DNA from: Desulfomonilaceae bacterium
GTDB taxonomy: Bacteria > Desulfobacterota > Desulfomonilia > Desulfomonilales > Desulfomonilaceae
Assembly (NCBI GenBank): GCA_041662605.1
Contig: JBAZSD010000009.1
Location: 62,001-126,000, forward strand
DNA length: 64,000 nt
Reading direction: 5' to 3'
Shown: one piece after another, positions 46,760-53,731 of the stretch
How the letters are laid out: each line of letters opens with the position of its first letter
How positions within the stretch are numbered: the stretch's first letter is position 1
The notes under the pieces: model-generated
What the model saw: the letters and a program-made list of their open reading frames with translations, nothing else
Database searches by the model: none
Told to the model about the DNA's origin: nothing
Position numbers and translations under genes: made by a program

Positions 46760-47479
46760 ATGCCAACTAATTACACAATTCACCCTTTGGCTGTTGGTTT
46801 TAATGAAACCGATCAGGGAATATTGACCTACCAGCGCTTTTATGGAAAACGCATAATATTACCCATTTACACTTTTGCCATAATGGGAGGCGCCAAAAAA
46901 ATACTTGTTGATACAGGTGTTGAGGAATTTATGGCGCCAGATGATTTGGAGGAAAGAACAGGGTTTCCAGTAAGACCATTCGAAGAAGCCCTGGAGACAA
47001 TTGGCTGGAAACCTGAAGATATTGAAATAGTTATTCATACGCATTTGCACAATGACCATTGCGAAAATGATTCATTGTGTTCCAACGCTGAATTCTATGT
47101 CCAGAAAGCTGAACTCGATTTCTGCATGAATCCGCACCCGATTGATCATCGATATTATCCTGATGTTCTGGATGGGGTAAACCTGAAGGTGATCGAAGGC
47201 GATACAGAAATCGTAGATGGCATAGGTGTGATCTTTACTCCGGGTCATACACCCGGTGGGCAGTCTGTTGTCATTCAAACATCAGCCGGCAAAGCGATCA
47301 TAACAGGTTTGTGCTGCAATTCTGAAAACTTTCCCTCAGGCGGGGGTATAATAGCGCCTGGGGTATTGCTGGACGCGATCCAGGCGTATGAAAGTATGAA
47401 ACGTATAAAAGAAGAAGCTGATATCTTGATACCGGTTCACGAACTGGCGGTTGGAAGAACGCCAAAAATCCCGGCATAG
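46760..47479 (+). CDS. Metallo-beta-lactamase-fold hydrolase, N-acyl homoserine lactonase-like
   Basis: 239 residues from the ATG at 46760, with GAGAGG upstream. The zinc motif is HTHLHNDHCEND (HxHxDH, His95 to His100), with further ligands expected at the His in FTPGHTPGGQS and near the C-terminus (PVHELAVG). Length and spacing resemble the AiiA/AttM lactonase branch, including a Tyr/Asn-rich surrounding. The acyl-homoserine-lactone substrate is not proven; many members act on other lactones or thioesters. It is the last clear chromosomal gene before the tRNA scar. Confidence 0.8.
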   Translation: MPTNYTIHPLAVGFNETDQGILTYQRFYGKRIILPIYTFAIMGGAKKILVDTGVEEFMAPDDLEERTGFPVRPFEEALETIGWKPEDIEIVIHTHLHNDHCENDSLCSNAEFYVQKAELDFCMNPHPIDHRYYPDVLDGVNLKVIEGDTEIVDGIGVIFTPGHTPGGQSVVIQTSAGKAIITGLCCNSENFPSGGGIIAPGVLLDAIQAYESMKRIKEEADILIPVHELAVGRTPKIPA

Positions 47480-47563
47480 GGCAAAGGAACTTTTTCACCG
47501 GGTATATTTGCAAGCCGAAGCGGGCTGTCAATGGTTAACAGATTGGAAATACTTAGGAAGGTG

Positions 47564-47610
47564 TGGTCGGGGCGACTGGATTTGAACCAGCGACCACCTG
47601 AACCCCATTC
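47564..47610 (-). other. 3' half of tRNA-Pro(GGG): probable attachment site of an integrated element
   Basis: Read on the minus strand, this holds the anticodon loop ATGGGGT (anticodon GGG), the 3' strand of the anticodon stem TCAGGTG, the variable loop, a T arm GCTGG-TTCAAAT-CCAGT, the 3' acceptor strand CGCCCCG, and A plus an encoded CCA. The 5' half (acceptor, D arm, 5' anticodon strand) is missing: upstream of the loop the sequence becomes GCGAGA instead of a pairing strand. A 3' tRNA fragment ending in the anticodon loop is the classic scar left by tyrosine recombinases. The complete tRNA should lie at the other end of the element, to the right. Confidence 0.75.
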
Positions 47611-48863
47611 TCGCTGATTTAGTAATCATTTCAATGATTTCACCCAATTATCGTGCCGACCGTTGCTTGTTTTTTAGTTATGAGACGTGGTTTCCCGTTG
47701 TGATGATCCGCAAATCTCACGCAGCGACCTCTGTCTTCGACACCGCTATAATAACGGTTTACAAGATTTTAATAAAGATTTCTATGGGACAAATGTCGTT
47801 CCATATCCCAAAATAAATCATTTCCAGACAATTTTGTCATTCCTTTCTCGGTTTACAGTTAATTCGGGACATCAAGTATTTAAACGTCTCTGAGCGATTT
47901 AAGCGCGCAACCAACATCAGCCCGATATATTCTTCATAATGTTGCTTAAAACATCTCACAACGAATTCAAGGGGCCCTCTGATAGAAGAGGCGGTTTTAA
48001 ATTTTAACCATACAGCAGGTATGTAGAGCGGAAAGACATCCACCGCGTGCGTGTAGAGACGCCAACTGAACTCGAATCAGTGGTTCCAACATAACCGTGA
48101 CGACATAAACGGAAATGACCAGAGGGGGGGATCAGAAAATCCTGGCTGTTGGATTGAACATTCCACTCCGCAAAGGTCCACTAATTGCCAGGCCTCAATT
48201 CCTGTACATTGGCGGTTCGCGAAAAGAATAGCTGGCCCTAAGCTATTAAGGGGTGGTTACTAGCGACCCACGATAATCTTCCTGATTTTGGGAATACGAG
48301 ATTGTTTCTTGACACCCGAAGCTCATTTATTTGCCCATCACGCCGCTTTCATTTCCCTGGCCCTCAACATGCAGTTGCTCTTTTTAAATTCCCGTTTTGA
48401 TCCCGCATGTTTCGGCCAGGGCAAGCGTCGCGCCGCCAGACATCTTTTGCTTTTTCCCGTTACATATTGCGGCGTCGTTCCTTGGTTTACGGACTATATC
48501 ACGCCGCCTGCTAATACTCCGTCACGTCACGTGCTTTCCGATAATATCTGTATTGCACGTTCCTTGCCGGGCAACAGGCGTGCCCGCAGCGGCTTTCTCG
48601 GCCATTCCTCGGCCATCTCAGGCGGTCTTACCATCCTGTTTCCCATCGGATTAATTCATGTTTGTCGTCGCGTTCCAGAACCCTGGTTGGTTCCAAGTGG
48701 GCGGTCTTACATAAAATGGCGTTTTCCGACCCTGCCGGGTTCCATTCGCTGCCGCTCATCCGAAAACAAATTTTATGTCATCTCTTTTCTCAGTCTACAG
48801 GTTTGGGCTCTATGGATTATTTGTTGGTGGCTGTTCTGAACAGATCACAGCTATGTCCGCGCC
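47611..48863. other. Gene-poor stretch at the left end of the accessory region
   Basis: About 1.25 kb. The longest frame (48288-48839, plus) would encode a Cys/Trp/Pro-rich protein with no recognisable pattern and no ribosome-binding site, so I do not call it. The bases from about 48,400 are more GC-rich and contain the string CCGTCACGTCACGT (48,521 area), whose near-inverse GACGTGGCGTGACGG occurs at 49,716-49,730. This looks like degenerate or non-coding mobile DNA rather than a gene. Confidence 0.5.
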
Positions 48864-48906
48864 CACCCGCCTGTGACGGCTCTGGCTACCGCCGCCTACA
48901 TCCCTC
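48864..48906 (+). repeat. Left copy of an imperfect direct repeat around higBA
   Basis: Begins CACCCGCCTGTGACGGCTCT and ends CATCCCTC; about four fifths of positions match the copy at 49669-49712. See findings. Confidence 0.6.
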
Positions 48907-48953
48907 TAAACAGTCTTCTTGATACAACACCTCAAAAACATTATAGTTCACTC

Positions 48954-49250
48954 GTGCGAGTCATTTCGATGAAAAAGCTGAGGGAATTTTGGCAGCATGG
49001 CCACGCAGAGGCTGAAAAGCCGTTGCGGTCCTGGTATGAAGAAACTAAGAAGGCTGTCTGGCAAGGCCCTGCAGATATAAAGGCCCGATATCAACACGCG
49101 AGTTTGCTTGCTAAAAACAGAGTTGTCTTTAATATTAGCGGCAATAATTACCGTCTTGTCGTCTGGATTAGATACGACAAGCAAATTGTCTTCATTCGAT
49201 TCGTGGGTACTCACGCTGAATATGACCGGATTGACGCCCAGGAGATCTAG
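48954..49250 (+). CDS. higB: Type II toxin HigB (mRNA interferase)
   Basis: 98 residues from the GTG at 48954, which yields the family-typical start MRVISMKKLREFW. The rest, with KPLRSWYEETKKAVWQGPAD, then NRVVFNISGNNYRLVVWIRY and FVGTHAEYDRIDA, is a textbook HigB_toxin domain. These RelE-fold toxins cleave mRNA on the ribosome and are neutralised by HigA. It is followed after two bases by higA, giving the toxin-first order usual for this family. Located between direct repeats. Confidence 0.93.
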   Translation: MRVISMKKLREFWQHGHAEAEKPLRSWYEETKKAVWQGPADIKARYQHASLLAKNRVVFNISGNNYRLVVWIRYDKQIVFIRFVGTHAEYDRIDAQEI

Positions 49251-49252
49251 AT

Positions 49253-49642
49253 ATGGAAATTAAACCAATCAAGACTGAAGCTGATTATGAGGCAACACTC
49301 AGTGAAATAGAAAAACTCTGGGACTCAGGACCGGACACTCCCGAATCCGACAGGCTCGACATACTCGTTACTCTGGTTGAAGCTTATGAAACCAAGCACT
49401 ATCCGATCGATCCGCCTGATCCGGTAGACGCTATTAAATTCCGCATGGAACAGATGGGTTTAACTGACAAAGACTTAGGTAAATATATGGGCGGTCGCGG
49501 CAGAGTTACCAAAATACTTAACCGTCAACTCCCCTTGAGCCTGGATATGATCAGGAAACTGCACAAAAATCTTGGCATACCGGCCGAAGTTCTTATATCT
49601 GAACCGTCTATTTCCGAAGGAACAATCACGCCCAGGGTATAG
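49253..49642 (+). CDS. higA: Antitoxin HigA (HTH XRE family)
   Basis: 129 residues. The N-terminal part (EADYEATLSEIEKLWDSGPD) is the toxin-binding region; from about 70 a helix-turn-helix DNA-binding domain follows (MEQMGLTDKDLGKYMGGRGR, then VTKILNRQLPLSLDMIRKLH). It neutralises HigB and most likely represses the operon. It starts two bases after the toxin stop. Confidence 0.93.
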   Translation: MEIKPIKTEADYEATLSEIEKLWDSGPDTPESDRLDILVTLVEAYETKHYPIDPPDPVDAIKFRMEQMGLTDKDLGKYMGGRGRVTKILNRQLPLSLDMIRKLHKNLGIPAEVLISEPSISEGTITPRV

Positions 49643-49668
49643 GGGTAATCGGCTTACCTTGCTGGGGA

Positions 49669-49712
49669 CACCCACCTGTAACGGCTCTGGCCTTCGGCCA
49701 CCTCCATCCCTC
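49669..49712 (+). repeat. Right copy of an imperfect direct repeat around higBA
   Basis: Begins CACCCACCTGTAACGGCTCT and ends CATCCCTC. Unlike the left copy it contains a small perfect hairpin (TGGCC-TTC-GGCCA). Confidence 0.6.
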
Positions 49713-49735
49713 GATCCAGACGTGGCGTGACGGTA

Positions 49736-50167
49736 TCACTTAAACTTATCTGTAAAAATAATCCTCTGGTCTATCCACTGAATTAATTCATCAAAAGCCA
49801 TTTTGTTCTCGGCTATGGAAAGAGCCACATTCACAATTTCCTTGCTGGTAATATCTCTCAGATCTGCTCCGTTCAGGTTCAAAAACCAAAACATTGCCGT
49901 CATTCCAGTTCGTTTGTTTCCATCCACGAATACGTGTCTGGTAATTATGTTGAATGCGTATACCGCCGCTTTTTCCGCCAGTGTTGGATAAGGATCGCTT
50001 TGACTTTGTCCAATCGTGACCACATCGAGAAGATATCCCAAGCTGTTGGGGTTATGTAAAACCCCTGCAAAACTGGTCTCTATCCCCTCTGAACTTAAAT
50101 GTCGACGATGAATCTCTATGAGGTCGGAGAACTCCAGATACTTTATAACTTGGCTAGTTTCTTCCAC
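49736..50167 (-). CDS. doc: Doc/Fic family toxin (death-on-curing protein)
   Basis: 143 residues, a complete Doc. The active motif is HVFVDGNKRTGM (residues 78-89), with catalytic His78 and the Asp/Asn/Lys/Arg set. Doc toxins phosphorylate EF-Tu and stop translation; classical Fic proteins transfer AMP. The N-terminus (VIKYLEFSDLIEIHRRHL) is typical of Doc. The gene overlaps the small upstream ORF by 25 bases, as is common for antitoxin-toxin pairs, but that ORF does not look like classical Phd. Confidence 0.88.
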   Translation of the reverse strand: MEETSQVIKYLEFSDLIEIHRRHLSSEGIETSFAGVLHNPNSLGYLLDVVTIGQSQSDPYPTLAEKAAVYAFNIITRHVFVDGNKRTGMTAMFWFLNLNGADLRDITSKEIVNVALSIAENKMAFDELIQWIDQRIIFTDKFK

Positions 50168-50340
50168 GCTGACCGATATTTTCTGAGAATGTTTTCCAGC
50201 ATTTCATCTTTGGAGGCTTTGCCATCGGTAGGACAGGAAACACCCATTTCCTTTAACTGAACATTCCTGTGAGCACGACCATCACTAGTTCGGTCGGTTT
50301 CGCTACACGAAGTGTTGATTTTTGATTTTAGAATTGTCAT
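50143..50340 (-). CDS. Putative antitoxin partner of Doc
   Basis: 65 residues, basic, upstream of doc with a 25-base overlap. The C-terminal half (KDEMLENILRKYRSAWKKLA) could be an amphipathic helix that binds Doc, which is how Phd-type antitoxins work; the N-terminal half has no visible DNA-binding fold. I do not recognise a family. The gene call rests on position and overlap; it may be a diverged or truncated antitoxin. Confidence 0.5.
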   Translation of the reverse strand: MTILKSKINTSCSETDRTSDGRAHRNVQLKEMGVSCPTDGKASKDEMLENILRKYRSAWKKLAKL

Positions 50341-50520
50341 TGGTGTTTCCCAAGCAGTTGCTAATCTTTCTGACAGTCTATCTTAATCCAAAGTTCGACA
50401 ATGATCCAAATAAATATCAAGAAGATCTCAAAATCATGGCCCTCATCAAAAACAACATTCTGGATTATCCCTCGACCGCTTCTTTGCGCAGGGCCCGCCT
50501 AAGACGCACATTAAGGGGTC

Positions 50521-51360
50521 TCATTTAACTCTCTTTTCCCCCAAGAAGTTATTCTGAATCATCCATCTCTTGTCATAGGGCCCTCGCCGGGGCCGTGTTG
50601 GATCCAGTAACCTGAATCCCTTTATCGGTATTTTTTCAAGAGGATCGACAAACTCAGATGGAGCGCCTAATCGTTCCAAGGCCCATCCTAGCCGCTTGAT
50701 AGCGGAGGCTTTACCATATCGCACGGCATACCCGACCAGTTTTTCCAGGTCCAATTCATGGATGTGTCCTTCGAGAGTTGCCAACGCCTCTCCGATTCCT
50801 CCAAATAGCCTTGGCGAAACAAAAGTCTCAAGAATAGTACGCTCCTTATCTGTAATTGGAATCCGGAAACGCTCATCAACCCATACGTCTTCTATTCCAA
50901 AAAAATGGTCCGGTATCACGGTTACATACTCATATTTTGCGCCCCAGATATCCCACGCGTGCTTCCCGGCTTTTTTCACCTTAGATTCTCTCATGGTCGG
51001 GGTGACTACCTTTTGGGGAGTGAATGCTGTCACGATATGGGGTATCTGATCGGTAAAACCATGATGGCTCATTGCGGACCAGTGGCTTATCGCTGAAGGC
51101 TCCACCATTCTAGTGGCGACGGCGAATGGGTGTACTTGGACACCACCTGGCAAGGAGCCGGTCCCGGCGTAAAGGCCGCGCCTCAGTCTGATAATCCACC
51201 CGGCCTGTGAAAGATGTGAGAGAACTTGCGACAAGTAATTGTCGGAAATTCCGATCTTCGCAGCAGCGGTTTTAGCCTCCCCGACAGTGAATATGAACAG
51301 ACCCTGGTCGGCTAATACCTGGAGAAGGTTCAATCCTTTTGTGTTACCGTAATCTATCAT
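50521..51360 (-). CDS. AbiEi-family antitoxin-like regulator (type IV toxin-antitoxin), without a recognisable toxin partner
   Basis: 279 residues. The N-terminal winged helix (GEAKTAAAKIGISDNYLSQV, then LSQAGWIIRLRRGLYAGTG) is followed by the AbiEi domain (VEPSAISHWSAMSHHGFTDQ, then ITDKERTILETFVSPRLFGG). AbiEi proteins repress their operon and antagonise the nucleotidyltransferase toxin AbiEii. No AbiEii-like gene follows: downstream come a 180-base gap and the Doc pair. A GTGAGGTAG ribosome-binding region precedes the ATG. It may be a solitary regulator or a remnant. Confidence 0.82.
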   Translation of the reverse strand: MIDYGNTKGLNLLQVLADQGLFIFTVGEAKTAAAKIGISDNYLSQVLSHLSQAGWIIRLRRGLYAGTGSLPGGVQVHPFAVATRMVEPSAISHWSAMSHHGFTDQIPHIVTAFTPQKVVTPTMRESKVKKAGKHAWDIWGAKYEYVTVIPDHFFGIEDVWVDERFRIPITDKERTILETFVSPRLFGGIGEALATLEGHIHELDLEKLVGYAVRYGKASAIKRLGWALERLGAPSEFVDPLEKIPIKGFRLLDPTRPRRGPYDKRWMIQNNFLGEKRVK

Positions 51361-51705
51361 CTACCTCACCTTGGGAACTCATTAATAGATATCTTACTGC
51401 GTAATTATTATTTAATAAAGTGATTGTAGTAAGGTTTCTAATTAGGGATGATTAAATTGCCCCGTTCGCGAGACAGATAATCAAATTGCTTCAAACGAAA
51501 TAGGATTGTCACGGAAACAGGGTATTCGGAAAAAAAGTTTCTATAAATAACAAAGACCCTTCCGGGCCTCGATGGCGTTCGTCGCATCATGGATAACCAA
51601 CTTCGCATTACCCACACGAATTTTCAGTTTCGGAAAGCCCCGCTCTTGGCTGGTTATGTTCCAAGCAGAGAATTATCACTTAATCAAGGTTTTCAGGCGC
51701 ACAAA
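51361..51705. other. Intergenic region, no gene recognised
   Basis: About 345 bases between the HigA-like antitoxin stop and the AbiEi-like gene start. AT-rich near 51,400 and likely to contain the AbiEi promoter; only short frames without ribosome-binding sites occur. Confidence 0.5.
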
Positions 51706-52020
51706 CTAACACCCTTTTCGGATTTCTCGTCTCTGTTTGACCACGTCCCAAACAATTTCAGGGTGAACTTCAGCTATTTGAAGTAATACTTTGGCTGGGC
51801 CCCGGGGCGTTCGACGCTTTTGTTCCCAGTTTTCCAACGTACGGACACTGATCCCAAGCATAGTTGCAAAGTCGGATTGGGTGGCCCCAAGTTTGGTCCT
51901 TATGGATCTAACATCCGGCCCTTCTACCTTGAACACTCGCGATGGCTCCATCGCTCCCCGAATTATTGATCCGGCTTGATGTATACTTTCAAGCAGTTCC
52001 TGGAACATCTCTTCTTTCAT
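51706..52020 (-). CDS. HTH antitoxin (HigA-2/NadS type)
   Basis: 104 residues. The N-terminal helix (MKEEMFQELLESIHQAGSII) is followed by a helix-turn-helix (IRTKLGATQSDFATMLGISV, then RTLENWEQKRRTPRGPAKVL), the NadS/HigA-2 pattern. Its ATG overlaps the stop of the upstream toxin gene by four bases, so the pair is coupled. It probably represses the operon and neutralises the RelE-like toxin. Confidence 0.9.
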   Translation of the reverse strand: MKEEMFQELLESIHQAGSIIRGAMEPSRVFKVEGPDVRSIRTKLGATQSDFATMLGISVRTLENWEQKRRTPRGPAKVLLQIAEVHPEIVWDVVKQRREIRKGC

Positions 52021-52334
52021 AATAACTCCTCTTGAACAAGTTTTCTGAGGGTCTTCAGTTGCTCTCGGCTAACGTCATTCTGAGCGCTTTTCGAGTAAAT
52101 GTAGATCATGTAAATGGTTTCGCGATTTACGACCCAGCAGTATATTACCCTTACTCCGCCCCTCTTTCCTTGTTTCTTGAAAACCCATCTTATTTTTCTC
52201 AGACCTCCTGAGCCCTGAATGGGCGCGCCGTCGTCAGGATATTCAGTTAGATGGGCTTGCAACGCTCGGTACTGGTCGTCCGGTAATAGATCCAAGATCG
52301 CCTTTGTGAAAATAGGGGTTTCGATGAATTCCAT
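52017..52334 (-). CDS. RelE/HigB-2 family toxin
   Basis: 105 residues from the ATG at 52334, where AAGG lies six bases upstream and the family-like start EFIETPIFTKAILDLLPDDQ begins; an upstream ATG at 52361 has no ribosome-binding site. Further segments are GLRKIRWVFKKQGKRGGVRV and IYCWVVNRETIYMIYIYSKS, typical of RelE-fold toxins in the HigB-2 branch. It likely cleaves mRNA on ribosomes. Toxin-first order with the antitoxin after a four-base overlap. Confidence 0.9.
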   Translation of the reverse strand: MEFIETPIFTKAILDLLPDDQYRALQAHLTEYPDDGAPIQGSGGLRKIRWVFKKQGKRGGVRVIYCWVVNRETIYMIYIYSKSAQNDVSREQLKTLRKLVQEELL

Positions 52335-52489
52335 AATAGCCTTGACTGAAAGGTACGCCATTGGCGTGAAGCTGTCAACATCGTTAACAAAAATATTTCA
52401 ATAGCCATGTAATTGTCATATTATCAGTCATCTCTCATCAGCCGCAAACATTAGCCGGGTCAATATCGCCGAGACTATGGGGGTAAGAA

Positions 52490-52732
52490 ATGAAAGTTAT
52501 TGCCGTTGCTATTATCTTCAGTCTACTTCCAGTAATCAGCTTCTCGTCCGACCGAAGCACGCAGGTTCGGGACCGATACGGTAATCTTGTCGAGACAAAA
52601 GAAAGACACGGAGACGATACCACCGTTCGTGATCGCTACGGAAACATCAGTCGAACCGAACAACGTGAAGGCCGACAAAAGATTATCCGCGATCGCAACG
52701 GGAATATTATTGGAACAGAAGAAGTTGATTAA
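52490..52732 (+). CDS. Small exported protein with three RDRYGN-type repeats
   Basis: 80 residues. Signal peptide at 1-19 (MKVIAVAIIFSLLPVISFS). The mature 60 residues are three units of about 20 residues, each with a RDRYGN or RDRNGN core: VRDRYGNLVETKERHGDDT, VRDRYGNISRTEQREGRQK and IRDRNGNIIGTEEVD. The pattern recalls short beta-hairpin repeats of secreted proteins. GGGGGTAAGAA precedes the ATG. It sits between the toxin pair and the Mrr gene; its role is unknown and a link to defence would be speculation. Confidence 0.65.
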   Translation: MKVIAVAIIFSLLPVISFSSDRSTQVRDRYGNLVETKERHGDDTTVRDRYGNISRTEQREGRQKIIRDRNGNIIGTEEVD

Positions 52733-52780
52733 GTTTTCCCGTGGAACTGGCAGAATCGTGAAGAATAGAGGTAGGTCAAC

Positions 52781-53692
52781 GTGGCAATTCCAGATTTTCA
52801 AACCATAATGTTACCACAATTAAAATTGTTGGGTGATGGTAAAGAGCATTTAGTTCGTGAGCTTACACAAAAATTAGCTGAGGAGTTCGACTTATCCTCC
52901 GAAGAACTCAGTGAGTTACAGCCGAGTGGTCAGGGAGTTTTTTATAATCGAGCAGGTTGGGCTCGGACTTATTTATCCATTGCCGGTCTTATAAAACTCT
53001 CACGTCGCGGGTGTTATCGAATAACGAATCTGGGCAAAGATGTGTTAGGAAAAAAGCCCAAAGCAATAAACAAGAAATATTTAGAACAATTTCCCGCATA
53101 TTTGAAACATCAAGAGGAAAAGAAAACTAAGGTCCAAGATTCAGAAGACTTGACTCCTGAAAAAACTGGACTTACGCCTGATGAGATTATTATTAAGGCC
53201 CATAGGGAAATCAGTGACGCCCTCGCCCAACAGCTTCTGACTAATATCAAAGGATGTTCTCCAGCTTTTTTTGAAAAGCTAGTGATCGAGTTACTTGTTA
53301 GGATGGGTTACGGCGGCTCCAGAGATGACGCAGCTCGGGCAGTAGGCAAATCTGGGGATGGCGGAATTGACGGAATTATTGATGAAGACAGACTCGGGCT
53401 GGATTCGATTTACATCCAGGCTAAACGCTGGGACGATGTTGTTGTCGGCAGACCTGAAATTCAGAAATTCGTGGGGGCTCTAGTTGGGAGACAGGCGAAT
53501 AAAGGAATATTCATTACAACTTCGACGTTTTCAGAGACAGCAAAGAAGTTCGTCAACGGTATAGAAAAGAAAGTCGTCTTAATAGATGGTGGAAAACTTG
53601 CTGAGTATATGATTAAGTATGACGTGGGAGTTTCGCTAACCACGTCTTACCAGATAAAAAAAATCGATTCCGATTACTTCACTGATGAATAG
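52781..53692 (+). CDS. mrr: Mrr-type restriction endonuclease
   Basis: 303 residues from the GTG at 52781, with AGAGGTAGG upstream. The N-terminal Mrr_N winged helix (FQTIMLPQLKLLGDGKEHLV, then GVFYNRAGWARTYLSIAGLI) is linked by a charged segment to the catalytic domain, with GKSGDGGIDGIIDED (Asp197) and YIQAKRW (Gln213-x-Lys215), the D-(E/Q)xK nuclease core. Mrr cuts DNA with certain methylated bases. It lies just upstream of the unknown large nuclease-like gene, which runs the other way, and so converges with it. Confidence 0.93.
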   Translation: MAIPDFQTIMLPQLKLLGDGKEHLVRELTQKLAEEFDLSSEELSELQPSGQGVFYNRAGWARTYLSIAGLIKLSRRGCYRITNLGKDVLGKKPKAINKKYLEQFPAYLKHQEEKKTKVQDSEDLTPEKTGLTPDEIIIKAHREISDALAQQLLTNIKGCSPAFFEKLVIELLVRMGYGGSRDDAARAVGKSGDGGIDGIIDEDRLGLDSIYIQAKRWDDVVVGRPEIQKFVGALVGRQANKGIFITTSTFSETAKKFVNGIEKKVVLIDGGKLAEYMIKYDVGVSLTTSYQIKKIDSDYFTDE

Positions 53693-53731
53693 CCGCTGCC
53701 AATGGAATTTGCCGCATTCACCACCGGCTTT

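Noticed and set aside
46760..47479. Firm claim of quorum quenching by an AHL lactonase
   Set aside because: The zinc motif is shared by many metallo-hydrolases; no acyl-homoserine-lactone genes are nearby.
48288..48839. 183-residue open frame in the gene-poor stretch
   Set aside because: No ribosome-binding site, odd residue composition (many Cys, Trp, Pro, Arg), no recognisable motif, and other frames are similarly open; probably chance.
48864..49712. Integron cassette with attC sites around higBA
   Set aside because: The flanking repeats lack the GTTRRRY core and its inverse RYYYAAC partner; kept only as unexplained direct repeats.
50322..50528. 68-residue plus-strand frame between the Doc partner and AbiEi genes
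   Set aside because: It lies in a gap where an AbiEii-like toxin might be sought, but it is on the wrong strand, short and without motif.
51589..51786. 65-residue plus-strand frame upstream of the second toxin pair
   Set aside because: It runs antisense into the HigA-like gene and has no ribosome-binding site.
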